Source of the DNA: Hamadaea sp013361475
GTDB taxonomy: Bacteria > Actinomycetota > Actinomycetes > Mycobacteriales > Micromonosporaceae
Reading direction: 5' to 3'
DNA length: 64,000 nucleotides
Assembly (NCBI RefSeq): GCF_040654195.1
Contig: NZ_JBFAHM010000003.1
Span: 310,001-374,000, forward strand
This document shows positions 37,467 to 45,321 of this stretch, one piece after another (position 1 is the stretch's first letter; each line of letters begins with the position of its first letter). The position numbers and the translations under genes are program-made. The notes below the pieces were generated by a model, which worked only from the letters and a program-made list of their open reading frames with translations, had not been told where the DNA came from and searched no databases.

Positions 37467-37982
37467 ATGGCGGAAGCAGGAATCAACGCAACCGCAGCAG
37501 CCGTTCTCGGCTTGCTGCACGAGGGACCCATGACAGGCGGCCAGCTCATGGCCGCCGCGGACCGGCGCCTCGGCGCATACTGGTCGATGACTCGCAGCCA
37601 GGTCTATCGCGAGCTGCCCGCTCTGGCCGAGCTGGGCTACGTCAAGCTGGGCAAGCCCGGTCCCCGGGCCAGCCAGCCCTACGCGATCACCGCGGCCGGC
37701 AAGCGGGCGTTCACCCGCTGGCTCGCCGAGCCGCCCGGGCGCGATCTGCTGCGCAACCCCACCGCTCTGCGGGTGGCCTTCGGGTCGCAGCACAGCGCCG
37801 GTCAGCTCAAGGAGCTGATGGCGGGCGCGAACGACTACCACACCGAGGCTCTGGCGACCGCCAGGGAACAGGCCAAGGAGGCGAAGAAGGAGGGGGACGA
37901 GTACGGCGCCGCGGCGCTGGACTTCGCCGTCGCCTATCACAAGGCCGCCCTCACCTGGTTGAAGACGGCTCCCACGAAGTAG
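37467..37982 (+). CDS. PadR-family transcriptional regulator
   Basis: 171-residue PadR regulator. N-terminal winged helix with AAVLGLLHEGPMTGGQLMAA, YWSMTRSQVYRELPALAELG and YVKLGKPGPRASQPYAITAA; C-terminal helical dimerisation domain of the Vir type ending HKAALTWLKTAP. ATG 37467 is chosen because AGAGG is directly upstream and the domain starts here; the frame is open 36 nt more. Effector and targets unknown; PadR genes often regulate adjacent transport genes, but its neighbours are ROK and prfB. Confidence 0.9.
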   Translation: MAEAGINATAAAVLGLLHEGPMTGGQLMAAADRRLGAYWSMTRSQVYRELPALAELGYVKLGKPGPRASQPYAITAAGKRAFTRWLAEPPGRDLLRNPTALRVAFGSQHSAGQLKELMAGANDYHTEALATAREQAKEAKKEGDEYGAAALDFAVAYHKAALTWLKTAPTK

Positions 37983-38076
37983 GGACTCGATCCGGCAAAA
38001 CCAGGTAAACATGGTTAATTCGGTGTGGGCGGTTGCGGACTGCCCACACCGAGGTATTTCTGATTGCGAGTCCGCG

Positions 38077-38082
38077 TAGTCT
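38077..38082 (+). promoter_or_regulatory. Candidate -10 box for leaderless prfB
   Basis: TAGTCT ends 8 nt before GTG 38091 and there is no Shine-Dalgarno in between. Initiation would be at or near the first base of the start codon. Confidence 0.4.
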
Positions 38083-38090
38083 TGTTTGAC

Positions 38091-39212
38091 GTGACAGTCG
38101 CCGACTACGCCGATCAGTTCAAGCAGCTTGACTCCACGCTGCGCAATGTCGAGCAGGTGCTCGACCTCGACCGGTTGCGCCGGGACAAGGTAGCGCTGGA
38201 GGAGCAGGCGTCCGCCCCCGACCTGTGGGACGACCAGGCTCGGGCGCAGCAGGTGACGTCCCAGCTTTCCTATGTCAACAGCGAGATCGCCCGGATCGAG
38301 GGCCTGCGCCGCCGGCTCGACGACGCCCAGGTGCTGCTCGAGCTGGCCGAGGCCGAGGCCGACCCGTCGGCGGTCGCCGAGGTGGGCACCGAACTGGCCG
38401 GGCTCGCCAAGGCGATCGAGGAGATCGAGGTCCGGACCCTGCTGTCCGGGGAGTACGACGCCCGGGAGGCCCTGGTCAACATCCGGGCCGGGGCGGGTGG
38501 CGTCGACGCCGCCGACTTCGCCGAGATGCTCCTGCGGATGTATCTGCGGTGGTCCGAGCGCCACGGTTACCCGACCGAGGTCTACGACACCTCCTACGCC
38601 GAAGAGGCTGGCCTGAAGTCGGCCACCTTCGCCGTCAAGGCGCCGTACGCGTACGGCACGCTCAGTGTCGAGGCGGGCACGCACCGGCTGGTCCGGATCA
38701 GCCCGTTCGACAATCAGGGGCGCCGGCAGACGAGCTTCGCCGGCGTCGAGGTGCTGCCGGTCGTGGAGCAGACCGACCACATCGACATCCCCGAGAACGA
38801 GATGCGGGTCGACGTCTACCGGTCCTCCGGTCCGGGCGGTCAGTCGGTCAACACCACCGACTCGGCGGTACGCATCACGCACATCCCGACCGGGATCGTC
38901 GTCACCTGTCAGAACGAGAAGTCGCAGCTCCAGAACAAGGCGGCGGCGCTGCGCGTCCTCCAGGCCCGGTTGCTCGAACGCAAGCGGCAGGAGGAGCAGG
39001 CGAAGCTGCAGGGCCTGAAGGCGGACGCCGCCGGGTCCTGGGGCGACCAGATGCGCAACTACGTCCTGCACCCCTACCAGTTGGTCAAGGACCTCCGGAC
39101 GGAGCAGGAGACGGGCAACCCGACGGCGGTCTTCGACGGCGACCTCGACGAGTTCATCGAGGCGGGCATCCGGTGGCGCAAACAGCAGCAGATGGAGGCC
39201 GCCGCCAGCTGA
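38091..39212 (+). CDS. prfB: Peptide chain release factor 2
   Basis: RF2 terminates translation at UGA and UAA. The 373-residue protein carries ISPFDNQGRRQTSFAGVEVL with the SPF codon-recognition motif and the catalytic GGQ in SSGPGGQSVNTTDSAVRITH. The frame is continuous; the programmed +1 frameshift of enterobacterial prfB is absent, as usual in actinobacteria. GTG 38091 (VTVADYADQFKQL) is preferred to the ATG-less extension upstream. prfB next to ftsE-ftsX and smpB is the usual actinobacterial order. Confidence 0.96.
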   Translation: MTVADYADQFKQLDSTLRNVEQVLDLDRLRRDKVALEEQASAPDLWDDQARAQQVTSQLSYVNSEIARIEGLRRRLDDAQVLLELAEAEADPSAVAEVGTELAGLAKAIEEIEVRTLLSGEYDAREALVNIRAGAGGVDAADFAEMLLRMYLRWSERHGYPTEVYDTSYAEEAGLKSATFAVKAPYAYGTLSVEAGTHRLVRISPFDNQGRRQTSFAGVEVLPVVEQTDHIDIPENEMRVDVYRSSGPGGQSVNTTDSAVRITHIPTGIVVTCQNEKSQLQNKAAALRVLQARLLERKRQEEQAKLQGLKADAAGSWGDQMRNYVLHPYQLVKDLRTEQETGNPTAVFDGDLDEFIEAGIRWRKQQQMEAAAS

Positions 39213-39273
39213 TCGGACAGCGAGGTCTGTTCGAAAGGGTGAAGGTTTGTCCTCGGCGGAGTGGCCGCGGCGG

Positions 39274-39301
39274 TTCACAGCCGAGGATGACCGGCTAGAC
39301 T
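39274..39301 (+). promoter_or_regulatory. Promoter of ftsE, leaderless
   Basis: TTCACA (39274-39279), 16-bp spacer, TAGACT (39296-39301): a good housekeeping-sigma promoter. Only 8 nt separate the -10 from GTG 39310, so the mRNA should start at the GTG. Confidence 0.6.
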
Positions 39302-39309
39302 CTCGTCCC

Positions 39310-39990
39310 GTGATTCGGCTCGAGCATGTGACCAAGACCTATCCGAAGGCGTCCCGGCCCTCACTGGACGACGTGTCGGTCTCGATCGAGAAGGGCGAGT
39401 TCGTCTTCTTCATCGGTCCGTCCGGCTCAGGCAAGTCGTCCATCATCAAGATGTTGTTGCACGAGATCGCCCCCAACCGGGGCAAGGTCTACGTGAACAA
39501 CAAGGACGTGACCTCCATCCGGGGCTGGAGCATCTCCAAGTTCCGCCGTTCCATCGGCTGTGTCTTCCAGGACTTCCGGCTGCTGCCCAACCGCACGGCG
39601 TACGAGAACGTCGCGTTCGCCCTCGAGGTGATCGGCAAGTCGAAGGCCGTCGCCCGGCGCGTCGTGCCCGAGGTGCTGGAGCTGGTCGGCCTCGGCGGCA
39701 AGGAGCACCGGTACCCCCATGAACTCTCCGGTGGTGAGCAGCAGCGTGTCGCGGTGGCGCGGGCGTTCGTCAACCGGCCGCTGATCCTGCTGGCCGACGA
39801 GCCCACCGGTAACCTGGACCCGGACACGTCGATCGAGATCATGCGGTTGCTCGATCGCATCAACCGGACCGGGACCACCGTGGTGATGGTGACCCACGAC
39901 TCCAACATCGTGAACCAGATGCGCCGCCGAGTGATCGAGATCGAGGGCGGCCGGATCGTTCGTGACCAGGCCAGAGGCGTTTACGGCTGA
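39310..39990 (+). CDS. ftsE: Cell division ATP-binding protein FtsE
   Basis: ATPase of the FtsEX complex, which sits at the division septum and activates cell-wall hydrolases through FtsX. The 226-residue protein has Walker A GPSGSGKSS, Q-loop VFQDFRLLPNRTAYENVAFA, signature LSGGEQQRVAVARA, Walker B LILLADEPTGNLD and the switch His in VMVTHD. GTG 39310 (VIRLEHVTKTYP) gives the family length; the frame is open further upstream but a -10 box lies there. ftsX follows after 53 bp. Confidence 0.96.
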   Translation: MIRLEHVTKTYPKASRPSLDDVSVSIEKGEFVFFIGPSGSGKSSIIKMLLHEIAPNRGKVYVNNKDVTSIRGWSISKFRRSIGCVFQDFRLLPNRTAYENVAFALEVIGKSKAVARRVVPEVLELVGLGGKEHRYPHELSGGEQQRVAVARAFVNRPLILLADEPTGNLDPDTSIEIMRLLDRINRTGTTVVMVTHDSNIVNQMRRRVIEIEGGRIVRDQARGVYG

Positions 39991-40043
39991 GCCTGACCCG
40001 CAGACCGATCCGAACCCCCTAACCTGGCGGAGGAATATCCCCG

Positions 40044-41060
40044 ATGCGCGCGAAATACGTCCTGACCGAGGTCTTCGTCGGTCTGTGGCGCAACGTGACG
40101 ATGACGATCGCCATGATCATCACGATGGCGGTGTCGCTGACGATGCTCGGCGCCAGCCTGATGCTGTACTGGCAGGTCGGCGAGATGAAGGACTGGTACT
40201 ACGCCCGAGTCCAGGTCTCCGTCTTCCTCACCCCGGAGATCACCGATCAGCAGCGGGCCGACCTCAAGACCCGGCTGGAGCAGGACCCCGCGGTCGAGAA
40301 GGTCTTCTACGAGGACCAGGACACCGCGTACAACCGCTTCAAGGAGCAGTTCAAGGACCTGCCCGACCTGGTCAAGTCGGTCGAGCCCGCGTCGCTGCCG
40401 GCCTCGTTCCGGGTCACCCTCAAGGACCCCGAGAAGTCGGCCCAGTTCGCGGCGGCCCTGGAGCAGGCAGCCGGCCTCGACCAGGGCGACTCCGACACCA
40501 CGGGAGCGACTCCGGCCCCGTCGGCTAGCACCTCCGCGGGCGCTTCCCCGGCGGCCAGCGCCGGCACGACCGACACCACGACCACCGCGGCCGGGGCTGA
40601 TCAGCCCATAGCCGGGATCAAACAGGTGGTCGACCAGAAGAAGCTGCTGGAGAAGATATTCGGGATCATCGGCTCGATCCAGAGCATGTCCCTGATCGTC
40701 TCCGTCGTCATGGGCATCGCGGCACTGTTGCTGGTGGCGAACACGATCCAGGTCGCGGCATACAGCAAACGGCGAGAAGTCGCCGTCATGAAGCTCGTCG
40801 GCGCGTCGAACTGGTTCATCCAGGCGCCGTTCGTGCTCGAGGCGGTCTTCGCGGCGGTGCTCGGCGCGCTCATAGCCTTCCTCCTCCTGGTCTGCGGCAA
40901 GGTCTTCCTCATGGACAGCTCGCTCAAGGAGCTGCAACAGATCATCACGCCGATCAAGTGGGGCACGGTGTTGCTGATGCTGCCGGTCCTGGCCGGCATC
41001 GGCGCCCTGATCAGCGCGGCCACCGGCTGGGTGACGCTGCGGGCGTACATCAAGAAGTAG
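40044..41060 (+). CDS. ftsX: Cell division protein FtsX with Ser/Thr/Ala-rich insertion
   Basis: Four-helix membrane partner of FtsE. TM1 about 20-43; extracellular loop 44-205; TM2-4 at about 212-235, 262-286 and 306-330. Family motifs: NTIQVAAYSKRREVAVMKLV and GASNWFIQAPFVLEAVFAA. The protein has 338 residues against about 300 usual; the excess is a low-complexity Ser/Thr/Ala/Pro segment at about 146-187 in the extracellular loop that normally contacts the hydrolase partner. GGAGGAAT lies 8-14 nt before ATG 40044. Confidence 0.95.
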   Translation: MRAKYVLTEVFVGLWRNVTMTIAMIITMAVSLTMLGASLMLYWQVGEMKDWYYARVQVSVFLTPEITDQQRADLKTRLEQDPAVEKVFYEDQDTAYNRFKEQFKDLPDLVKSVEPASLPASFRVTLKDPEKSAQFAAALEQAAGLDQGDSDTTGATPAPSASTSAGASPAASAGTTDTTTTAAGADQPIAGIKQVVDQKKLLEKIFGIIGSIQSMSLIVSVVMGIAALLLVANTIQVAAYSKRREVAVMKLVGASNWFIQAPFVLEAVFAAVLGALIAFLLLVCGKVFLMDSSLKELQQIITPIKWGTVLLMLPVLAGIGALISAATGWVTLRAYIKK

Positions 41061-41083
41061 CTCCCTTTTAGGGGTATTTCGCC

Positions 41084-41130
41084 GTTGCGGCGTCGTATAT
41101 CGGTAAGCTGCCGATATGCGACGCCGCAAC
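41084..41130 (+). promoter_or_regulatory. 20-bp inverted repeat enclosing the M23 peptidase start codon
   Basis: Arms 41084-41103 and 41111-41130 are complementary at 19 of 20 positions (the exception is a G-T wobble), with a 7-nt loop TAAGCTG. The start codon ATG 41116-41118 lies inside the 3' arm. In RNA this would hide the start codon; in DNA it would be a large operator. A possible -10 (TAAGCT, 41104-41109) lies in the loop. Confidence 0.7.
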
Positions 41131-42378
41131 CGGTTCTACCGGCCGGTCATCGCGCTCGTGGCCATGGCGGTCGCCCTGCTGAGCGGCATGCCGTCCGCGT
41201 ACGCGAGACCCGACGACCCGCGCGGGGACTACAGCCGGATTCAGGCCGAACTCAAGCGGACCGGCGCGGCTCTCGAAGGCGCCACCCAGCGGGCCGCCGA
41301 CGCCGTGACCCGTTATCAGGCGGCCGTCGCGGCGCTACCGGCGGCCGAGGACCGGATCGCCGTCGCGAAAGGGTCGGTGACGGCCGCGACGGTGCAGGCG
41401 GGGACGGCCGAGCGGAAGGCCGCCGAGGCGGCGCGGACACAGCAGGCGGCCGAGGCGGCCGTGCAGGCGAGGACACAGGCGGTGGCGGCGGCCCGGGAGC
41501 GACTCAGCGCCTTCGCGGTGGCGGCGTACACCGGCAGCGCGGTGGCCGAGTTCAACATGCTCCTGGAGGTGCGCTCACCCGAGGAGATGGTGCAGCGGGT
41601 CGGCTACCTCCAGCGGATCACCGAGCACGAGCAGGCCGCGATCGGGCGGGCCCGCGCGGCGCGGTTGGCCGCCCGGGAGGCCGCCAACGAGGCCGAGCTG
41701 GCCCGGCGGGCGGCCGCCGACGCCGAGAAGGCGGCCCACGACCGGCTCGCCGAGGCACGGGCGGCCGAGCAGGAGGCGGCCGACGCGCAGGCCGCCCTCG
41801 TGCAGTTGGTCGCCGAGCGGAAGGCCGCCAAGGACATCGCCGACTCCGAGCGCGCGACCGTCCTGCGCCAGTACCGCGAACAACAGGAGGAGTCCGACCG
41901 GATCTCGGCTCGGCTGCGCTCCTGGGAGGCGGCGCAGCGGAATCGCGGACCGGTGCTGCGACCGGGCGCCCGGCTGCTGCTGCCGGTCCGCAACGCCTGG
42001 AAGTCCAGCGACTTCGGGATGCGGTACGACCCGTACTACCACGTGTGGCAGTTGCACGCCGGGGTCGACCTGGCCGCCGACGGCGGTACGCCGATCTACG
42101 CCGCGGCGGACGGGGTGGTCTCCTACGCCGGCTGGGCCGGGGGGTACGGCAACTACACCTGCGTACGCCATGGGCGGTCGGGCGGGAAGACTATGAGCAC
42201 CTGCTATGGCCACCAGTCCCGGATCCTCGTGTCCGACGGGCAACGCGTACGCCAGGGGCAGCTCATCGGCCGGGTCGGCACCACCGGCGCCTCCACCGGC
42301 AACCACCTTCACTTCGAGGTACGCCTTGACGGCCGCCCGGTGAACCCGCTCCCGTATTTGCCTGGGTGTCTCTGCTAG
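41116..42378 (+). CDS. Secreted coiled-coil M23 peptidase (FtsEX-associated)
   Basis: Extracellular murein hydrolase, 420 residues. Signal peptide about 1-30 (cleavage near SAYA-RP); long Ala/Arg/Glu-rich coiled coil about 37-275; C-terminal M23 (LytM) domain with zinc ligands in WQLHAGVDLAADGG and NHLHFEVRLDGRPVNP. Architecture equals EnvC or PcsB, which FtsEX activates by moving the coiled coil. Directly downstream of ftsX (55 bp). The start is fixed by the signal peptide; no Shine-Dalgarno is visible, and the start lies in a strong inverted repeat. Confidence 0.92.
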   Translation: MRRRNRFYRPVIALVAMAVALLSGMPSAYARPDDPRGDYSRIQAELKRTGAALEGATQRAADAVTRYQAAVAALPAAEDRIAVAKGSVTAATVQAGTAERKAAEAARTQQAAEAAVQARTQAVAAARERLSAFAVAAYTGSAVAEFNMLLEVRSPEEMVQRVGYLQRITEHEQAAIGRARAARLAAREAANEAELARRAAADAEKAAHDRLAEARAAEQEAADAQAALVQLVAERKAAKDIADSERATVLRQYREQQEESDRISARLRSWEAAQRNRGPVLRPGARLLLPVRNAWKSSDFGMRYDPYYHVWQLHAGVDLAADGGTPIYAAADGVVSYAGWAGGYGNYTCVRHGRSGGKTMSTCYGHQSRILVSDGQRVRQGQLIGRVGTTGASTGNHLHFEVRLDGRPVNPLPYLPGCLC

Positions 42379-42428
42379 CGCCCGAGTAGACTCGCACGGT
42401 TGATGAAGCAGCAGGAGGATGAGCAGCC

Positions 42429-42905
42429 GTGCCACGGGAGAAGGGCCGCAAGGTCGTCGCGACGAACCGCAAGGCCCGCCACGACTTCGCCATCCTCGAC
42501 ACGTTCGAGGCCGGGATCGTACTGACCGGCACCGAGGTCAAGTCGTTGCGGATGGGCCGGGCGTCGCTGGTCGACGCGTTCGCCCAGGAGCGGGACGGCG
42601 AGATCTACCTGCATCAGCTGCACATCCCGGAGTACACGCAGGGCACGTGGACCAATCACGAGCCCCGGCGTACGCGGAAGCTGCTGATGCACCGCACCGA
42701 GATCCAGAAGCTCCTCGGGAAGCTGTCCGAGTCGGGGCTGACGCTGATTCCGCTCAGCCTCTACTTCGCCGACGGCTGGGCCAAGGTGGAACTCGGCCTC
42801 GCCCGCGGTAAGAAGTCCTACGACAAGCGGCAGGATCTCGCGACCCGGGACGCCAACCGAGAGATCCAGCGGGCGCTGGGCCGCCGGAACAAGGGAATCG
42901 AATAG
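42429..42905 (+). CDS. smpB: SsrA-binding protein SmpB
   Basis: Binds tmRNA and delivers it to stalled ribosomes for trans-translation. 158 residues, full length, with ARHDFAILDTFEAGIVLTGT, EVKSLRMGRASLVDAFAQ and the basic C-terminal tail KKSYDKRQDLATRDANREIQ. GTG 42429 has AGGAGGAT 8 nt upstream. The tmRNA gene itself lies 2.4 kb downstream on the opposite strand. Confidence 0.97.
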   Translation: MPREKGRKVVATNRKARHDFAILDTFEAGIVLTGTEVKSLRMGRASLVDAFAQERDGEIYLHQLHIPEYTQGTWTNHEPRRTRKLLMHRTEIQKLLGKLSESGLTLIPLSLYFADGWAKVELGLARGKKSYDKRQDLATRDANREIQRALGRRNKGIE

Positions 42906-42989
42906 CCGACCGGGCAAGGGTTCGCGGCGCGCTCAGACGGTAATCTCCGCTGAGGCTTCATCCCCTCGGGTCTTGGGAGGACGTGCGCA

Positions 42990-43754
42990 GTGGCTAGGCA
43001 CCGGCGTGACGACGAGTTCGCCGCGGCGGATCCGACGGTGGTGTTGCCGGCCGTCGCCGCGAGTGACGCTTCGGCTGACGAGGACGCCGAGGACTTCGCC
43101 GACGTTCCACCGGCCGGCCGGCGCCGCGGCGGCCGTACCGTCAGCCCGCTGCTCTTGGGCGCGGGCGGGGTCGCCCTGACCCTCGTCATGGTCGTCGGCG
43201 GCTGGGCGCTCGCGGGCGGGCAGGGTGGCGGTGATCCACTGGTCTTCCCGTGGAGTTCGGACACTCCCGGCCCGATCGACGTCTCGATCAGTCTGGAGCC
43301 GACGGTGCTCCCGTCGCCCAGCGACGCCGCGACGCCGAGCCCCAGTGTCGCCAGCCCTCGGCCGACCCGGAGCCGGTCGGCCAGCCCCAGCCCGACGGTG
43401 TCGGTCAGCCGGTCGACGGAGTCGGTGGCGGCCACCACGATGACCGCCACCGCGATGCCGCTCAACGACTGGGCCGGCGGCTACGTCGCCCAGTTCGTGG
43501 TCACCAACACCGGCAAGACGGCGGCTCGCTGGACGGTGGAGGTCGAGTTCGCCAAGCCGGTGCGGATCGACCAGGTCTGGAACGCCTCGATGAAGACCAC
43601 CACGCAGACTCACGCCGTGTTCTCGTCCGTGCAGGATCTGGCGCCGGGCCAGAGTGTCGGCTTCGGCATCCGGGCGTTCTACGACGGACGTACCCCTGCC
43701 GTTCCGGTCACCTGCACCATCGACGGAAAGCAGTTTCCCTGCCCGTCGGCGTGA
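42990..43754 (+). CDS. Membrane-anchored protein with external CBM2-like domain
   Basis: 254 residues from GTG 42990 (GGGAGGA 9-15 nt upstream). Acidic cytoplasmic N-terminus (about 1-50), one TM helix (about 52-75, LLLGAGGVALTLVMVVGGWA), a Ser/Pro/Thr linker (about 105-145), then a beta-sandwich CBM2-like domain with YVAQFVVTNTGKTAARWTVE and a terminal Cys pair (VTCTIDGKQFPCPSA). CBM2 modules bind cellulose or chitin in secreted enzymes; here there is no enzyme. It may bind cell-wall or extracellular glycans. Paired with the next gene, which has the same outer domain. Confidence 0.75.
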   Translation: MARHRRDDEFAAADPTVVLPAVAASDASADEDAEDFADVPPAGRRRGGRTVSPLLLGAGGVALTLVMVVGGWALAGGQGGGDPLVFPWSSDTPGPIDVSISLEPTVLPSPSDAATPSPSVASPRPTRSRSASPSPTVSVSRSTESVAATTMTATAMPLNDWAGGYVAQFVVTNTGKTAARWTVEVEFAKPVRIDQVWNASMKTTTQTHAVFSSVQDLAPGQSVGFGIRAFYDGRTPAVPVTCTIDGKQFPCPSA

Positions 43755-43801
43755 CGCGACATCCGGCGAATGCCGGACAGCGCCCCTGGCCGAAGACGGA
43801 A

Positions 43802-43807
43802 TATATT
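43802..43807 (+). promoter_or_regulatory. Candidate -10 box for the AHSA1-CBM2 gene
   Basis: TATATT, an ideal -10 in this GC-rich DNA, ends 7 nt before GTG 43815; no Shine-Dalgarno lies between, so the mRNA is probably leaderless. Confidence 0.5.
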
Positions 43808-43814
43808 TCAGCTC

Positions 43815-45116
43815 GTGAGCGAGATAAGCGTTGATGTCGATCTTCCGCACCCACCGCACCGCGTGTGGCGGGCGCTGACAGATCGTCGCGTCCTCGCCAC
43901 CTGGTTCATGCAGACCGACCTGGAGCCGCTGCCCGGCGCGGTCGGCCGCGCCTTTCCGAGCGGCATCGCCGGATTCACCGGGCCGTTCGACATCGAGGTC
44001 GTCTCGGTCGGCCCGGAGCGGCTGCTGGTCATGCGGTGGCGCGGCGACCAGCTGCACGCGGAGGTGCGCTGGGAGCTGGAGGAGCTCACCGGTGGCACCC
44101 GGTTGCGGGTCAGCCAGACCGGCTTCCTCGGGGTGAACGGCACGCTCCGGCGGCGCGAGCTGCGTCGTGCGTACCAGCAGCTCTTCGGGGAAGAACTGCC
44201 CGCGGTCCTGGACCGGGCCGCGACGGGCGAGCCCCGCTCGGTCCCGCGCCAGCGCGTGCAGCGACCGGTGGTCGCGGCGGTGGGCGTCGAGAACGAGCTG
44301 CCCTCGGCCGCGCCGCGCGACGACCTGGGCGACCCGTCCGACCCGTGGGCGCTCAGCGACCCGGCGGTCACGGCCGGGGTGGGTCACCGCCCGGTGCCAC
44401 TCGACGAGGAAAGCTCCGAGATCACCCCGCCGCCCCACGGCTTCGCGGGCCGGCTCGCCACCGCGTTCCCGTTGCACGAGCGGGTACGCGCAGCGGCGAT
44501 CACGGTGACCGTCGCGATGATCGTGGTGACCGTGGGCTGGCTGTGGCTCACCCGGCCGGTGCATGTGGACGGACCGCCCGCGTCCTACCCGGTGGCCACG
44601 CACGACCCGGCGTTCAGCCTGCCCGCGCAGTCGCCGTTCGTCCTGCCCACCGGCGGTACCACCGGGCCGGGCACCGCTACGCCCAGCGGCGTCCCGTCGC
44701 CCGGCGCCTCCGGCGGCGTCTCGGGCTCGCCGAGCCTGGAGACGTCGGCCACCGGTACGCCGCTCGCACAGCCCGCCCTCACCGCCGAGTACGCCACCCA
44801 GAGCTCCACCGGCCTGCTCGGCTACCAGGTCGCGGTGACGGTCACTGTGCACAACCCGGGCACCTCGCCGCACAGCGGCTGGACCGTCGTCCTCACCGTC
44901 CCGTCGGGGGCCACCGTGGACTCGAACTCGGCCTCGGTGCAGGTCGCGAAGTCGGGAGGGACGGTCACGATCACGCCCAAGGACGCGAGCAAGGTCGTGA
45001 ACTCGGGCAGCGACGTCGCGTTCATCGTGACCTTCAGCGGTGGCGCGCTGCTCGGGATCGGCAGCGGGGGAGTGACCGCCTGCACCGTCGACGGCACCTC
45101 CTGCACCAAAGCCTGA
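43815..45116 (+). CDS. Trans-membrane fusion: cytoplasmic AHSA1/SRPBCC domain and external CBM2-like domain
   Basis: 433 residues. Residues 1-140 are an AHSA1/SRPBCC (START-like) domain: VSEISVDVDLPHPPHRVWRA, FPSGIAGFTGPFDIEVVSVG and TRLRVSQTGFLG. A polar linker follows, one TM helix at about 225-246, a Ser/Pro/Gly/Thr linker (260-320) and a CBM2-like beta-sandwich (321-433: YQVAVTVTVHNPGTSPHSGW; Cys pair in ACTVDGTSC). A ligand-binding or chaperone-type domain inside and a glycan-type binding domain outside suggests a sensor or adaptor. GTG 43815 fits the domain start and a -10 box 7 nt before it. Confidence 0.78.
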   Translation: MSEISVDVDLPHPPHRVWRALTDRRVLATWFMQTDLEPLPGAVGRAFPSGIAGFTGPFDIEVVSVGPERLLVMRWRGDQLHAEVRWELEELTGGTRLRVSQTGFLGVNGTLRRRELRRAYQQLFGEELPAVLDRAATGEPRSVPRQRVQRPVVAAVGVENELPSAAPRDDLGDPSDPWALSDPAVTAGVGHRPVPLDEESSEITPPPHGFAGRLATAFPLHERVRAAAITVTVAMIVVTVGWLWLTRPVHVDGPPASYPVATHDPAFSLPAQSPFVLPTGGTTGPGTATPSGVPSPGASGGVSGSPSLETSATGTPLAQPALTAEYATQSSTGLLGYQVAVTVTVHNPGTSPHSGWTVVLTVPSGATVDSNSASVQVAKSGGTVTITPKDASKVVNSGSDVAFIVTFSGGALLGIGSGGVTACTVDGTSCTKA

Positions 45117-45132
45117 CCCCCTGTCACCTGCC

Positions 45133-45187
45133 CCCTCCGGGCGCTGCACTTGCCCTCCGGGCGCTGCACTTGCCCTCCGGGCGCTGG
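45133..45187. repeat. 20-bp tandem repeat, nearly three copies
   Basis: CCCTCCGGGCGCTGCACTTG occurs at 45133 and 45153, and its first 15 bases again at 45173, running directly into the 55-bp palindrome at 45186. Non-coding, after the stop of the AHSA1-CBM2 gene. Confidence 0.85.
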
Positions 45188-45240
45188 ATCAGGGTTCTCG
45201 GTCGAATCTTGACGCATGATTCGACCTGGATCCGTGATCC
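45186..45240. repeat. 55-bp dispersed palindromic repeat, copy 2
   Basis: Same start (GGATCAGGGTTCTCGGTCGA), length and palindromic layout as copy 1 at 5783-5837, with differences in the loop and right arm. Lies between the convergent ends of a protein gene and tmRNA. Confidence 0.8.
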
Positions 45241-45283
45241 GGCGCGAAAGGGATCGGGCGCGACGGATCAGGCGCGGGCATGA

Positions 45284-45315
45284 GAACGGCCCCGGACCGA
45301 AGTCCGGGGCCGTTC
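45284..45315 (-). terminator. Terminator of tmRNA
   Basis: Perfect 14-bp stem GAACGGCCCCGGAC / GTCCGGGGCCGTTC with a 4-nt loop (UUCG in the minus-strand RNA), 7 bp beyond the tmRNA 3' end, followed by a short T-rich stretch on the minus strand. Confidence 0.8.
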
Positions 45316-45321
45316 GCCAAG

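Noticed and set aside
38091..38200. Programmed frameshift in prfB
   Set aside because: The frame is continuous from the GTG with no internal stop or CTTTGAC slip site.
45133..45187. CRISPR array
   Set aside because: Head-to-tail 20-bp repeats without spacers and no cas genes in the window.
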